Below are positions 54,597 through 63,975 of a stretch of DNA of 64,000 bases, one piece after another. The stretch lies in assembly GCF_030063245.1 (NCBI RefSeq), contig NZ_JASISR010000024.1:1-64000 (forward strand), given 5' to 3'. The DNA is from Paenarthrobacter sp. PH39-S1 (GTDB lineage Bacteria > Actinomycetota > Actinomycetes > Actinomycetales > Micrococcaceae). The position numbers and the translations under genes were made by a program. A model generated the notes under the pieces. It was not told the origin of the DNA, did no database searches, and saw only the letters and a program-made list of their open reading frames with translations. The number at the start of each line of letters is the position of its first letter. The first letter of the stretch is position 1.

Positions 54597-54633
54597 CGCC
54601 AACCACTGTTCCGCTGCAGGTCAGACCCCATGC

Positions 54634-54671
54634 CTTACCGTACGATTTTTTCCGTTTTCTGCGGCGACCCC
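54634..54671 (-). repeat. Tn3-family 38-bp terminal inverted repeat (solitary)
   Basis: Read on the minus strand from 54671, the sequence begins GGGGTCGCCGCAGAAAACGG and ends ATCGTACGGTAAG. It is exactly 38 bp and closely matches the Tn21/Tn501 group repeat pattern. The GGGG outer end faces right, so the element lay to the left and included the resolvase. No second copy was found in the window. Confidence 0.85.
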
Positions 54672-54830
54672 TTCATGCCTCGATGACATCAAGGACGGCG
54701 CGCATCACGAGACTAATAGATGCACAGAGTTTTCCTCAGATAATGACGGAATCCGTCCGGTCCTATATATCGGGACCGCGTTCACCAAATCGCGTTCACG
54801 GGTCGCAGCCGTGGAACCCGCCTTCGGGCT

Positions 54831-56942
54831 TCAGGCGTCGATGCGTTCGCGGTCCAGCGAGGAGCTGCCGGCGATGATGAAGTCCTTGCGCGGCGCAACG
54901 TCGGACCCCATCAGCAGTTCAAAGGTTTTCTCCGCCAATTCCGCATTGGCCGCTGTCACCCGCCGCAGAGTCCGGTGCCTCGGGTCCATCGTGGTTTCCG
55001 CCAGCTGTCCGGCATCCATCTCGCCCAGGCCCTTGTAACGCTGAATCGGTTCCTTGTACCGCTTTCCGGTCTGCTCCAACGAGGCCAGCAGCGTGTGCAG
55101 CTCCTGCTCGGAATAGGTGTAGATCATCTCGTTCGGCTTCGTGCCGTGATTGATGACCTCCACCCGGTGCAGCGGCGGGACGGCCGCGAACACCCGACCG
55201 GCATCGATCATGGGCCTCATGTAACGGAAGAACAGCGTCAGCAGCAAGGTCCGGATGTGGGCACCGTCGACGTCGGCATCGGTCATCAGAATCACCTTGC
55301 CGTAGCGGGCCGCTTCCAAGGCAAAGCTCCGTCCCGAGCCCGCACCCACCACTTGGATCAGGGCCGCGCACTCAGCATTGGAAAGCATGTCGCCCACCGA
55401 GGCCTTCTGGACATTAAGGATCTTGCCGCGGATCGGCAGCAACGCCTGGAAATCCGAGGATCGCGCGAGCTTTGCCGTACCTAGGGCGCTGTCCCCTTCG
55501 ACAATAAACAACTCGCTGCGGGCAACCTCATCTGTCCGGCAATCCGCAAGCTTGGCCGGCAGCGAGGAGGTTTCCAGCGCGTTCTTGCGCCGCTGCGTTT
55601 CCTTGTGCACCCGGGCGGAGATCCGGGATTTCATCTCCGACACCACTTTTTCCAGCAGCTGGGCCGACTGGGCCTTCTCATTGCGCTGTGACGAGTTCAG
55701 CTTGGCCGTCAGCTCCCGCTCGACCACCTTGGCGACGATGGTGCGCGCCGCCGGTGTACCGAGGATCTCCTTGGTCTGACCCTCAAACTGCGGCTCGGCC
55801 AGACGTACGGTCAGGACCGCCGTCAACCCGGCCAGCACGTCGTCCTTCTCAATCTTGTCATTGCCCGCCTTGAGCTTCCGGGCGTTGGACTCGATGACCT
55901 TGCGGAAGGTCTTCAGCAGCGCCTGCTCGAAACCTTCCTGATGCCGTCCGCCCTTGGGCGTAGCGATGATATTTACGTAGCTGCGCATGGCGGTGTCATA
56001 CCCGATCCCCCAACGCATCGCGATATCCACCTCACAGTCCCGCTCGACCTCGGTGCTCTTCAGATGACCGTTCGAATCCAGCACCGGAACGGTTTCCCGG
56101 AAGGTGCTGCTGCCGTGGATACGCCACACATCCGTCACGGCCGGGTCAGCGGCCAGGTAGTCCACAAATTCGGACAGGCCACCGTCGTGTTGAAATACCT
56201 CTTCGTGCACCTCCGATTCCCCCGGGGTGCCTGGCAACCGACGCTCGTCACGGATGGAGATGCGCAGCCCCGGAACCAGGAAGGAGGTCTGGCGGGCACG
56301 GTCGGACAGCTCCGTGTAGGAAAACTTCGCGTCGGGGGTGAATATCTGCCGGTCCGCCCAGTAACGGATCCGGGTCCCAGTGACACCGCGCTTGGTGGTG
56401 CCGACGATGTCCAGGCTTGAATTGTCCACGAACGGCTCAAAGACAGCAGTGGGGCTTAGGCTCCGGCCGCTGTCATTGAAATGTCCGGGCTCGCCACGGC
56501 GAAAGCACATCTGGTAGGTCTTGCCGCCGCGGTCCACCTGCACATCAAGACGGGCCGAGAGCGCGTTCACCACGCTGGCGCCGACGCCATGCAGGCCACC
56601 GGAGGCGGTGTAGGACCCGCCGCCGAACTTCCCGCCGGCATGAAGCTTTGTCAGGACGACCTCAACACCGGTCAGGCCGGTTTTGGGCTCCAGGTCCACC
56701 GGGATGCCTCGACCGTCATCATGGATCTCCACGGAGTTATCGGGGTGCAGGATGACCTTTATGCTTTGACCATGACCGGCCAGAGCCTCATCAACGGAGT
56801 TGTCGATGATCTCCCACAGGCAGTGCATAAGACCCCGTGAGTCCGTGGAACCGATGTACATTCCCGGCCGCTTACGGACAGCTTCCAGCCCCTCCAGCAC
56901 GGAGAGATGGCGGGCCGTGTAATCGGAATTTGGTGGGACCAC
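54831..56942 (-). CDS. parE: DNA topoisomerase IV subunit B (ParE/GyrB family)
   Basis: This 703-residue ATPase subunit pairs with ParC. The GHKL domain has EIIDNSVDEALAG, DDGRGIPVD and GGLHGVGASVVNALS. The TOPRIM domain has FIVEGDSALGTAK and TDADVDGAHIRTLLLTLFFR, and the C-terminal end has YKGLGEMDAGQLAETTMDP. GTG at 56942 is preferred, with AAGGAG 11 nt upstream. The frame to 57053 adds a Ser/Pro-rich stretch with no similarity. It is on the opposite strand and 17 kb from parC, whereas many bacteria keep parE-parC together. Confidence 0.92.
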   Translation of the reverse strand: MVPPNSDYTARHLSVLEGLEAVRKRPGMYIGSTDSRGLMHCLWEIIDNSVDEALAGHGQSIKVILHPDNSVEIHDDGRGIPVDLEPKTGLTGVEVVLTKLHAGGKFGGGSYTASGGLHGVGASVVNALSARLDVQVDRGGKTYQMCFRRGEPGHFNDSGRSLSPTAVFEPFVDNSSLDIVGTTKRGVTGTRIRYWADRQIFTPDAKFSYTELSDRARQTSFLVPGLRISIRDERRLPGTPGESEVHEEVFQHDGGLSEFVDYLAADPAVTDVWRIHGSSTFRETVPVLDSNGHLKSTEVERDCEVDIAMRWGIGYDTAMRSYVNIIATPKGGRHQEGFEQALLKTFRKVIESNARKLKAGNDKIEKDDVLAGLTAVLTVRLAEPQFEGQTKEILGTPAARTIVAKVVERELTAKLNSSQRNEKAQSAQLLEKVVSEMKSRISARVHKETQRRKNALETSSLPAKLADCRTDEVARSELFIVEGDSALGTAKLARSSDFQALLPIRGKILNVQKASVGDMLSNAECAALIQVVGAGSGRSFALEAARYGKVILMTDADVDGAHIRTLLLTLFFRYMRPMIDAGRVFAAVPPLHRVEVINHGTKPNEMIYTYSEQELHTLLASLEQTGKRYKEPIQRYKGLGEMDAGQLAETTMDPRHRTLRRVTAANAELAEKTFELLMGSDVAPRKDFIIAGSSSLDRERIDA

Positions 56943-57280
56943 GTTCGGCAGACTCCTTGGACGGTGCTGATGGCTGGGGGGGCTGATGAGAGATGGGGCT
57001 GATGACTGGGGGCTGACAGGGGAAGCGGTGCCGGGGCCCGGAAGTAGGGCCACTGTCTACGATATCTTCCGGCGCGGCCCGGGCGGTACAGGCTTGCCAC
57101 CGGGTCGCGCTCCGAGTTTCGTGCCTCGCCAATACGGTCTCCGGGTGCTTCCGTCCCCGGCGGCGACGTGGCCCCGCGGTTTAGCTGCCGCTACGCGGTC
57201 AGCGAAAGTCGACCCAACCTGCCATGCTTCCGCGACGAATAGTGGTTGTATAGATGTACAGAACTACTAAGGAGGCCATC

Positions 57281-57505
57281 ATGACAACAGCTGTAGCCAG
57301 CCGCGAACTGAACGCCCTGGACCGCTGCGACCGCTGCGGAGCTCAAGCATATGTCCGTGTCGTGCTGGAATCCTCCGGCGGTGAACTGCTTTTCTGCGGT
57401 CACCATGCCCGGGCCGTGGAGCCCACACTGAAGCCGCTGTCTGCCCAGTGGCAGGACGAGACCGCCCGGTTGCATCAGAAGGAGTCCGTTCTCGTCGAGG
57501 ACTAA
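57281..57505 (+). CDS. DUF7455 zinc-ribbon protein
   Basis: The product is a 74-residue protein. A CDRCG motif and a later FCGHHAR provide four candidate zinc ligands. AAGGAGG lies 5 nt upstream of ATG 57281. The nine-residue in-frame extension to 57254 is less likely. The sequence MTTAVASRELNALDRCDRC is typical of actinobacterial DUF7455 genes beside sigA/parE. Its function is unknown. Confidence 0.87.
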   Translation: MTTAVASRELNALDRCDRCGAQAYVRVVLESSGGELLFCGHHARAVEPTLKPLSAQWQDETARLHQKESVLVED

Positions 57506-57624
57506 GCGGGAACGGAACACCGCTGAGCGGCGGTGGAAGGCGGTCGGCTCCGCCAGCCGATAACCCGGGCGGGCAGTCGGTAGCGGCAAAAGAGCATAAG
57601 ACCGACCAGAATTAGAACGAAAGA

Positions 57625-57663
57625 CCAAGAAAGGGCCCCTCCGTCGGAGAGGTCCTTTCTTGG
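57625..57663. terminator. Bidirectional terminator between DUF7455 and sigA
   Basis: CCAAGAAAGG (57625-57634) pairs perfectly with CCTTTCTTGG (57654-57663), and the loop contains an inner CTCC/GGAG stem. It lies between convergent genes and carries short A and T runs on its flanks. Confidence 0.88.
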
Positions 57664-57778
57664 TTCCGGGTCTCGGCCCGGTCCGCCAGTTCGTTTAACC
57701 GTGGACCGTTTGGCCCCGGACCGGGCAGCCCCGGACCGGGCAGCCCCGAGCCGAAGCCAAACGCGGCTGCCTGGCTGC

Positions 57779-59173
57779 TTAGTCCAGGTAGTCCCGCAGA
57801 ACCTGAGAGCGCGACGGGTGCCGGAGCTTGGACATCGTCTTGGATTCAATCTGGCGGATCCGCTCCCGCGTTACGCCGTATACCTTGCCGATTTCGTCTA
57901 AAGTCTTAGGCTGGCCATCGGTCAACCCGAAGCGCATTGCCACCACGCCTGCTTCGCGCTCGGACAAAGTGTCAAGGACGGAATGCAGCTGCTCCTGCAG
58001 CAGCGTGAAGCTGACAGCGTCGGCCGGAACAACCGCTTCGGAGTCTTCGATCAGGTCGCCGAACTCGGAATCTCCGTCTTCCCCGAGAGGCGTGTGGAGC
58101 GAAATCGGCTCCCGACCGTACTTCTGCACCTCGACAACCTTCTCCGGAGTCATATCAAGCTCGATCGCCAGCTCTTCCGGGGTTGGTTCGCGGCCCAGAT
58201 CCTGAAGCATCTGCCGCTGTACACGGGCCAGCTTATTGATGACCTCCACCATATGCACCGGGATACGGATCGTCCGCGCCTGATCCGCCATGGCGCGGGT
58301 AATCGCCTGCCGGATCCACCATGTGGCGTAGGTGGAGAACTTGAAGCCCTTGGTGTAATCGAACTTCTCAACCGCACGGATCAGACCCAGATTGCCTTCC
58401 TGGATCAGGTCCAAAAACAGCATGCCCCGGCCGGTGTAACGTTTGGCCAACGACACAACCAGGCGAAGGTTGGCTTCCAGCAGGTGGTTCTTGGCGCGTT
58501 TACCGTCGTGGATTACCCACTGCAGTTCGCGCTTGAGCTTGTCATCGATCTTCCCGTCGTCCGCCGCCAGCTTCTCGTCCGCGAAGAGCCCAGCCTCAAT
58601 ACGCAGCGCAAGGTCGACCTCCTGCTCGGCATTCAGCAGCGCAACTTTACCGATCTGCTTGAGGTAATCCTTCACCGGGTCAGCCGTGGCACCGGCGGAC
58701 ATGACCTGCTGGACGGGTGCGTCATCGTCATCGGCATCCGAGTAGACAAAACCGCGGCCGGTCGTCTCCGGGACAATTTCGACGGTCTCCGAGTTTGTGC
58801 TCACCCCAGCCTCATCGTCGTCCACTGTTGTGGCATCCTCGGTTTCGTGATCCTGGGATGCCTTCGGAGCCCGCCCCCGGGCAGCTTTGGCTGGAGCGCC
58901 GGCAGTCTTGGCCTGACGGCCGCCGCTCTTCGCAGCCGCGCCGTCACCGCCTTCGACGGCGGCTTTCTTAGCGGCGATCGTGGCCGCTCGTTTCTGCGCC
59001 GGGGACTGGGACGCTGCGGCGTCGCCGCCGTCATCCGACTGGTCGATGGTGGCAGTAGCCGTACGGGCGGTGCTGGTTTTCGCAGCAGAGGCCTTCTTCG
59101 GGCCGGCAGCTGGGTTTGCCGAGGCATCAGCCTCGGAAGTAGCAGAGTCATTGCTCTTGGCAGTGTCAGACAC
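57779..59173 (-). CDS. sigA: RNA polymerase principal sigma factor (RpoD/HrdB/SigA)
   Basis: The housekeeping sigma-70 factor has 464 residues. The N-terminus (~1-140) is Ala/Lys-rich and then acidic, typical of actinobacterial SigA. Region 1.2 ([21 protein letters not shown]), region 2 with -10 recognition ([20 protein letters not shown], then [20 protein letters not shown]), region 3 and region 4 with -35 recognition ([20 protein letters not shown]) are all intact. The start is GTG 59173 with AGAAAGG 9 nt upstream. A 250-bp intergenic region upstream must contain its promoter. Confidence 0.97.
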   Translation of the reverse strand: MSDTAKSNDSATSEADASANPAAGPKKASAAKTSTARTATATIDQSDDGGDAAASQSPAQKRAATIAAKKAAVEGGDGAAAKSGGRQAKTAGAPAKAARGRAPKASQDHETEDATTVDDDEAGVSTNSETVEIVPETTGRGFVYSDADDDDAPVQQVMSAGATADPVKDYLKQIGKVALLNAEQEVDLALRIEAGLFADEKLAADDGKIDDKLKRELQWVIHDGKRAKNHLLEANLRLVVSLAKRYTGRGMLFLDLIQEGNLGLIRAVEKFDYTKGFKFSTYATWWIRQAITRAMADQARTIRIPVHMVEVINKLARVQRQMLQDLGREPTPEELAIELDMTPEKVVEVQKYGREPISLHTPLGEDGDSEFGDLIEDSEAVVPADAVSFTLLQEQLHSVLDTLSEREAGVVAMRFGLTDGQPKTLDEIGKVYGVTRERIRQIESKTMSKLRHPSRSQVLRDYLD

Positions 59174-59425
59174 AGAAAACCTTTCTTGCGGCGGTCTGTG
59201 GAGTCACCTGCGGGCAACACCACTATGACCCTGTCAAGTCCGTGATTACTTACACACCTCATCACAACCTGCAGAGCCACTAGGTATAACTACCGTCGAA
59301 CCGACATTGTTCCCATCGGCTCACAGAGTTTTCCACAGAAGTTCATCAGGGAGTCACAGGGTGAATCACGGACCCAACCGGGTCTCGACTCCCATTGTCT
59401 CACGATATTTACCCGGCCTCCCCGT

Positions 59426-60640
59426 TCACCGGTCTGTAGGAGGGTGCCAGGAGGTCCTGCGGTCGCGGGCCCAGTTGCAGATGATGCCGCGGCTGACCAG
59501 CTCACCGAGCAGCAACGCCAACCGGTAGCCGGCGGCGTCCCTCAACGCCAGCCGCAGATAGGCGTCGGCAGCCGAACCCCGCCCCCGGCACCATTGCGCC
59601 CAGGCCAGCATGGTCAGCACCGCGGCCCGCGGTTCCCCCGAAGCGGCCCGGGACAGATGGGTCAGCAGCTCGTCCATCTTATCCAGTCTATTCCAGTCCG
59701 GATCGCTGGCGCCCTCGCCCATGAGCACCCGGCCAAAGTCCTGCCAGAGAAGGTCGTCGCCTGCGCTGAAACTGCTGCGCAGCGCCACCCCCTCCCGCGT
59801 GGTCGGCTCCCAGGGAACGGGCCGTACTATGTCCTGCTCGTTTTCCGCCAGCAACCCATAACCCAATGCCCCGGCGAAGGCCAGCTGCGCCCCCACGCTG
59901 GCCAGCACCAGTACCGCATCCCGGACCGTCACACTTTCCAGCGACGCCAACAGGTAACCGGAGGTTGTCGCGGCGGGCGGCTCGGGCCACCGTGCGATGG
60001 CAAGCTCCCAAGCCTGCAAGGTGGCCATGAACTGCTCCTGCCCGAGCTGCCGGCCCGACAGAACCGCGGTGGAGGTCTGCAATGCCCGATGCACAGCCAG
60101 CCCGGCCCCGTCCGGGAGCGGGACCACCGCGGAGCCCGCGCGTTCCTGCGGATCGAGATAGCCGCTGCCGCGGAAGATCAGCTCAGCATTCAGGGCGCTG
60201 CTGACGATGTCATCCAGCGGGCGGCCCGGCCAGCCGCAGCAGTCGATGTCCGTACAGACGTAGTTGCGCCAATACGCCGGTCCCAGGAACCATTTCTCCT
60301 TCACCGGTGTGCCTGCTTTCCGCAAGGCCGACTCGAGCACCTCCATTAAGCGCCGGTAGGGAATCCGTCCCGGTACCAGCCAATCGCGCCTGCCGAATAC
60401 CGCCAGCAGTACACCGTCGGCGTGCTCATCAGCTCCCAAAGCGGCGCAGACGTAGTGGGCAAAGTCCGGCAGTCCGACGTCGTGGACATCCGGCAGGTCA
60501 ACGCGCAAGGTGGCGCCGATGGTCTTGCCTGCCATCGTAAGACAGACCAGACTGCGGGCCGGCCAATAGCCCAGCGAATGCGGAATGTAGCTGAGGATAT
60601 CCTCGCCGGAGCTGATGGACAGGCGCTGTTCAGTAGTCAT
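59426..60640 (-). CDS. DUF4192 family protein
   Basis: This 404-residue protein starts MTTEQRLSISSGEDILSYIPHSLG, and the family motif continues with WPARSLVCLTM. Later conserved-looking parts are WFLGPAYWRNYVCTDIDCC, LNAELIFRGSGYLDPQE and the helical C-terminus (AAVLTMLAWAQWCRGRGSAADAYL). The in-frame stretch up to 61033 is antisense to the MFS gene tail and is not part of it. DUF4192 is actinobacterial and commonly near sigA. Its role is unknown. Confidence 0.87.
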   Translation of the reverse strand: MTTEQRLSISSGEDILSYIPHSLGYWPARSLVCLTMAGKTIGATLRVDLPDVHDVGLPDFAHYVCAALGADEHADGVLLAVFGRRDWLVPGRIPYRRLMEVLESALRKAGTPVKEKWFLGPAYWRNYVCTDIDCCGWPGRPLDDIVSSALNAELIFRGSGYLDPQERAGSAVVPLPDGAGLAVHRALQTSTAVLSGRQLGQEQFMATLQAWELAIARWPEPPAATTSGYLLASLESVTVRDAVLVLASVGAQLAFAGALGYGLLAENEQDIVRPVPWEPTTREGVALRSSFSAGDDLLWQDFGRVLMGEGASDPDWNRLDKMDELLTHLSRAASGEPRAAVLTMLAWAQWCRGRGSAADAYLRLALRDAAGYRLALLLGELVSRGIICNWARDRRTSWHPPTDR

Positions 60641-60728
60641 GACACCACTGTCGGGGCGTCCGGCGGCGGCGGCCAGACAAAAAGCACAGGATGTGCAGCC
60701 CGACGGCGCCGCAACGCCCTGTGCAGGA

Positions 60729-62330
60729 TTAATCCGAACCGGCGGAACCGTCCTCCCCAGGACCGTTCTCGGCGGCCCCGTTCCGCCCGGCCCCGTTCCG
60801 CCCGGCCCCGTTCCTGCCGGCGGATTTCCCGCCAGGCTTCTCCGCCGCGCCATTCCCGGTTCGACCTCCCGCCATTCTGCGCGCATTGGCCCGGGCGCTG
60901 CGGACCTCCGCACGGTACTGCTGCCGGCGCCGCCGGTTGTCCCCCATTGCCACCCACAGCGGCGGGACCCGGACACCTTCCAGCGCCATTTGGCGGCGGA
61001 CAGCCCGGCGGCAGGACAGCACGTAGGACGCACCCACTGCGAGCATGATGAACTGCACCGATAGAGCGATACGGAAGGAATCCAACGAGTACAGATCCCC
61101 CTTCGAGAAACCGCTGTTATTGAGCAGATCCAGTACCAGTCCCACGATATACATCGTCAGCAGTGCGGCGCAGAACCCGCCGACGTTGACGATTCCGGTG
61201 GCGGTACCCATCCGGTGTGACGGATTATAAGTGCGGGCAAAGTCGAATCCGATCATCGAGGCGGGTCCACCCAGCGCAAGCACCAGGACCAGAACCAGCA
61301 GAAGCCACAGCGGTGCCCTGCCCGGGTATGTCAGGGTGGCCAGCCAAACGACGCCGATCGCGGTGGAAATCAGCAGGACCATGGTGGAACGGCGGAGCGG
61401 ATGGCGGCCCACCCACCCTCCCAGCAGCGGTCCGCAGATGATTCCCACGACGACGAACAGACTCATAATGCCGGTCACCATCGCCGGCTCCAACCCTTGG
61501 CCGGAGACCAGGAACGGGTAGCCCCACGTCATGATGAAGACAGTGCCGGAAAACTGCGTGGTGAAGTGGCTCCACATGCCCAGCCGGGTTCCGGGCTGTT
61601 TCCAGGCCTTGCTCACCGCCGTCGCCGTTTCCCGCAGACCCTGCTGGGTCTTGCCGCTCGGCGTTCCCGCCGGCTGATTGCGCAGCAGCGCGGCGGCGAG
61701 CACGAAGGCCAGCAGGGACAGTCCCGCCGCACCCAGAAACGCCGGGCTCCAGCCGAAAGCATGCAGTACCAGCGCGAACGGAATGACACTGATCAGCTGG
61801 CCCATCTGGCCCAGCTGCCCCGTCAGCTGCGTCAACAGCGGAACCCGGGTGGCCGGAAACCAAGCGGGGATCAGGCGGAGCACGGCAATAAAGGTCATGG
61901 CATCGCCGGCACCCACCAGCACTCGGCCGAAAATGCCGGCGGAAACGGACGTTGCCGCTGCGAGCTGCAGCTGCCCCAGGCACATCAGCACGGCTCCGGA
62001 AGCGATCATCGCCCGCGGCCCGAAGCGGTCCACCAGCACACCCACCGGTATCTGTAGCGCCGCGTAAACCAGCAGCTGCAGCACGGTGAAGGCCGACAGC
62101 GCGGAGGCGGTTGCCTCAAATCGGGCGGTGGCTTCTAAACCGGCCACGCCGAAGGAAGTCCGCGCGGTGATCGCAATCAGATAAGCAAAAACACCGACGC
62201 CCCAGACAAACCAAGCCCTGCCACTGGAGATGCCGCCGCTCTGCCCCGGCGTGCGGCGGCGGCCGCTGCCGGTCTGGGGTCCGCTGCTCGAATCTTGTCC
62301 ATGGATGGTTCCGCTACCGCTGGCTTTCAC
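60729..62330 (-). CDS. MFS transporter (nitrate/nitrite or sugar-phosphate-like group)
   Basis: The product has 533 residues and 12 membrane helices. A 35-residue Ser/Gly-rich N-tail precedes helix 1 (AWFVWGVGVFAYLIAI). The loop 2-3 motif is VLVDRFGPRAMIASGAV. A central loop of about 25 residues and the helix MGTATGIVNVGGFCAALLTM follow. The long polar C-terminal tail (from ~455) contains GRNGA repeats from a 15-bp DNA repeat (60778-60820). Substrate unknown. It is a monocistronic-looking gene between PAC2 and DUF4192 genes. Confidence 0.87.
   Translation of the reverse strand: MKASGSGTIHGQDSSSGPQTGSGRRRTPGQSGGISSGRAWFVWGVGVFAYLIAITARTSFGVAGLEATARFEATASALSAFTVLQLLVYAALQIPVGVLVDRFGPRAMIASGAVLMCLGQLQLAAATSVSAGIFGRVLVGAGDAMTFIAVLRLIPAWFPATRVPLLTQLTGQLGQMGQLISVIPFALVLHAFGWSPAFLGAAGLSLLAFVLAAALLRNQPAGTPSGKTQQGLRETATAVSKAWKQPGTRLGMWSHFTTQFSGTVFIMTWGYPFLVSGQGLEPAMVTGIMSLFVVVGIICGPLLGGWVGRHPLRRSTMVLLISTAIGVVWLATLTYPGRAPLWLLLVLVLVLALGGPASMIGFDFARTYNPSHRMGTATGIVNVGGFCAALLTMYIVGLVLDLLNNSGFSKGDLYSLDSFRIALSVQFIMLAVGASYVLSCRRAVRRQMALEGVRVPPLWVAMGDNRRRRQQYRAEVRSARANARRMAGGRTGNGAAEKPGGKSAGRNGAGRNGAGRNGAAENGPGEDGSAGSD
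60778..60820. repeat. 15-bp tandem repeat in the MFS C-terminal tail
   Basis: The unit CCGTTCCGCCCGGCC occurs almost three times. On the minus strand it encodes Gly-Arg-Asn-Gly-Ala repeats in the cytoplasmic tail. Confidence 0.88.
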
Positions 62331-62354
62331 TCATCCATCCTATTCCGGCACGTT

Positions 62355-63314
62355 TCAGCGGGCGGCCGGTCCGCCGTCGTTCTCCGGATCCTGACTGGCC
62401 AGGTACGCCTCCACTGCCGCCCCGAGCGTGTCTGCGTCCGGAAGCTCATCGTTCTCATCCGCCAGCAGGGACCGGCGCGCGGTGCCCTTGGTCCGGTCAT
62501 CAAACTGGTGTTCCAGATTGTGCACCACTGCTTGGACCTCCGCGGAGCCCTGCGTCTGTTCGGCAATCTGCCGCTCCACATCACGGCCAGCCTCCCGGAG
62601 CCGCTCGCTGGGCAGCATCAAGGATGCCACCGCTCCCAGGTGCTCCAGGCCGGCGACGGCGGCGGGCGGGTATTCGGCGTCGGCCAAGTAATGCGGGACG
62701 TGAATGGCGTACCCCGCCACGTTCCGCCCGGCCTCCTGTAGCCGGTATTCGAGCAGATGGCCGACGGCGGAGGGCAGGTCAACGGTGGCCTGCCAGGTGG
62801 AGATTCCCTCGATCAGCTCCGGCCTGTTGCCATGCACGGTGACGCCGATCGGGCGCGTGTGCGGGACAGGCATCGGGATGGAATGCACCCACGCCACCAG
62901 ATTAACGTCAAAGCGTTTGACCAGCTTCAGGACCGCACCGCTGAAGCGCTCCCACTGCAGATCGGGCTCATTGCCGGTCAGCAACAAAAACGGCTGGTCC
63001 AGCGCATCCTTCATCCGGTACAGGGCAAGACGGGGCTGCTGGTAGTCGGTCAGGCGGTCCTGGGCGAAGGTAATCCGCGGACGGCGCGAACGGTAATCAA
63101 TGAGCTGATCGATGTCGAAGAAGGCCACCGGCTCGCTGTCCAGATGTCCCAGCAGCTCGGCGGTGATCTGCGACACCACGTGGCCGGCATCGGAGAATCC
63201 GGAAAAACCCATCACCATGTTCAAACCGCGCAGATCCTCCTGCTGCAGCAAAACATCATTGACGGCATACAGATCCGACGGCTCCAGAAACGGTGTGTAC
63301 TCGATATCTTTCAC
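62355..63314 (-). CDS. PAC2 family protein
   Basis: This 319-residue soluble protein of the PAC2/proteasome-assembly-chaperone-like family has the N-terminal NMVMGFSGFSDAGHVVSQI motif, VAFFDIDQLIDYRSRRP, and the LLTGNEPDLQWERF and HSIPMPVPHTRP blocks. The C-terminal 70 residues are charged and helical. GTG at 63314 has GGAGG five bases upstream and gives MKDIEYTPFLEPSD. An in-frame GTG at 63326 has no ribosome site. It is typical of actinobacteria. Its partner and function are not established. Confidence 0.88.
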   Translation of the reverse strand: MKDIEYTPFLEPSDLYAVNDVLLQQEDLRGLNMVMGFSGFSDAGHVVSQITAELLGHLDSEPVAFFDIDQLIDYRSRRPRITFAQDRLTDYQQPRLALYRMKDALDQPFLLLTGNEPDLQWERFSGAVLKLVKRFDVNLVAWVHSIPMPVPHTRPIGVTVHGNRPELIEGISTWQATVDLPSAVGHLLEYRLQEAGRNVAGYAIHVPHYLADAEYPPAAVAGLEHLGAVASLMLPSERLREAGRDVERQIAEQTQGSAEVQAVVHNLEHQFDDRTKGTARRSLLADENDELPDADTLGAAVEAYLASQDPENDGGPAAR

Positions 63315-63637
63315 AACTTCCTCCACGGACCAGGGATCCGGTGCTGATTACTGCGGTCTGTAAACTACTGCGGTTCTGTCTCAACTCAACTGCTGCGCCG
63401 TCAAAAATGCTGCGCCGTCTGAACTGTCGTGCCGTTCAAACTGCCGCGCGCTGAAGCTTCTGCTTTACCAGTACAACACCGCGGATGCCCGGAATCATTC
63501 CGGATCTGGGCGCTGTCCCTCTCATGCCATGACGTGGGCCTGCACCAACGGTATTTTGCCAACGCTGAGGGCGGCCCGACGGATTTCCCAGGCCCCGCCG
63601 ATTTCCCGGCTACGGCTCGTCCCCGGCGCAGTCCCCC

Positions 63638-63712
63638 GCCGTGCTTCTCCCCGCCGTGCTTCTCCCCGCCGTGCTTCTCCCCGCCCTGCTTCCCCCTGCC
63701 CTGCTTCTCCCC
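63638..63712. repeat. 15-bp tandem repeat, five copies
   Basis: Exactly five head-to-tail units of GCCGTGCTTCTCCCC occur. The first three are identical and the last two have one to three changes. Confidence 0.92.
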
Positions 63713-63818
63713 GCCGCAGCCGGGGAATGCCTCCAGCCCCAGCGCCAGATCGTTCTGCAACAGTAACGGGAGCCGCCAATTACCACGATATCCGGCCACC
63801 GCACCAGAGCGCCTTCGC

Positions 63819-63900
63819 CGCCGCCCTGCGGGCTGCCTCCTTTGCCGCCCTGCGGGCTGCCTCTTCGCCGTCGCCGTGCGGGCTGCCTCCTTTGCCGCCG
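63819..63900. repeat. Imperfect 24-27-bp tandem repeat
   Basis: About three copies of a unit built around TGCGGGCTGCCTCC follow each other, separated by TTTGCCGCC or TCGCCG variants. Confidence 0.8.
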
Positions 63901-63975
63901 TGGCGGGGCTTCAGACTACGATCATTAGACGAGCCGCTTTAGGTGTCTACCAACAACCAGCGAGGATCAATATTC

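Larger units (their letters stand above)
63327..63975. other. Repeat-rich region without a credible gene
   Basis: This is about 650 bp dominated by tandem repeats. Open frames exist on both strands but consist of repeat-derived Arg/Gly/Glu or Pro/Arg/Ala peptides with no family features. The stretch 63420-63560 is not repetitive, but I do not recognise it. No tRNA or riboswitch was seen. Confidence 0.5.

Noticed and set aside
46926-54671. Whole island considered as one intact integrative element
   Set aside because: The left side has tyrosine-recombinase remnants and the right side a Tn3-type repeat. These are different element types, no matching ends were found, and both recombination systems are damaged.
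59426-61033. Extended N-terminus of the DUF4192 protein up to 61033
   Set aside because: The extra 131 codons are antisense to the MFS tail and its 15-bp repeat. The family start MTTEQRLSIS is at 60640.
63638-63712. Five regular repeats considered as a CRISPR array or iteron origin
   Set aside because: The 15-bp units are directly adjacent without spacers, and no replication or cas gene is nearby.
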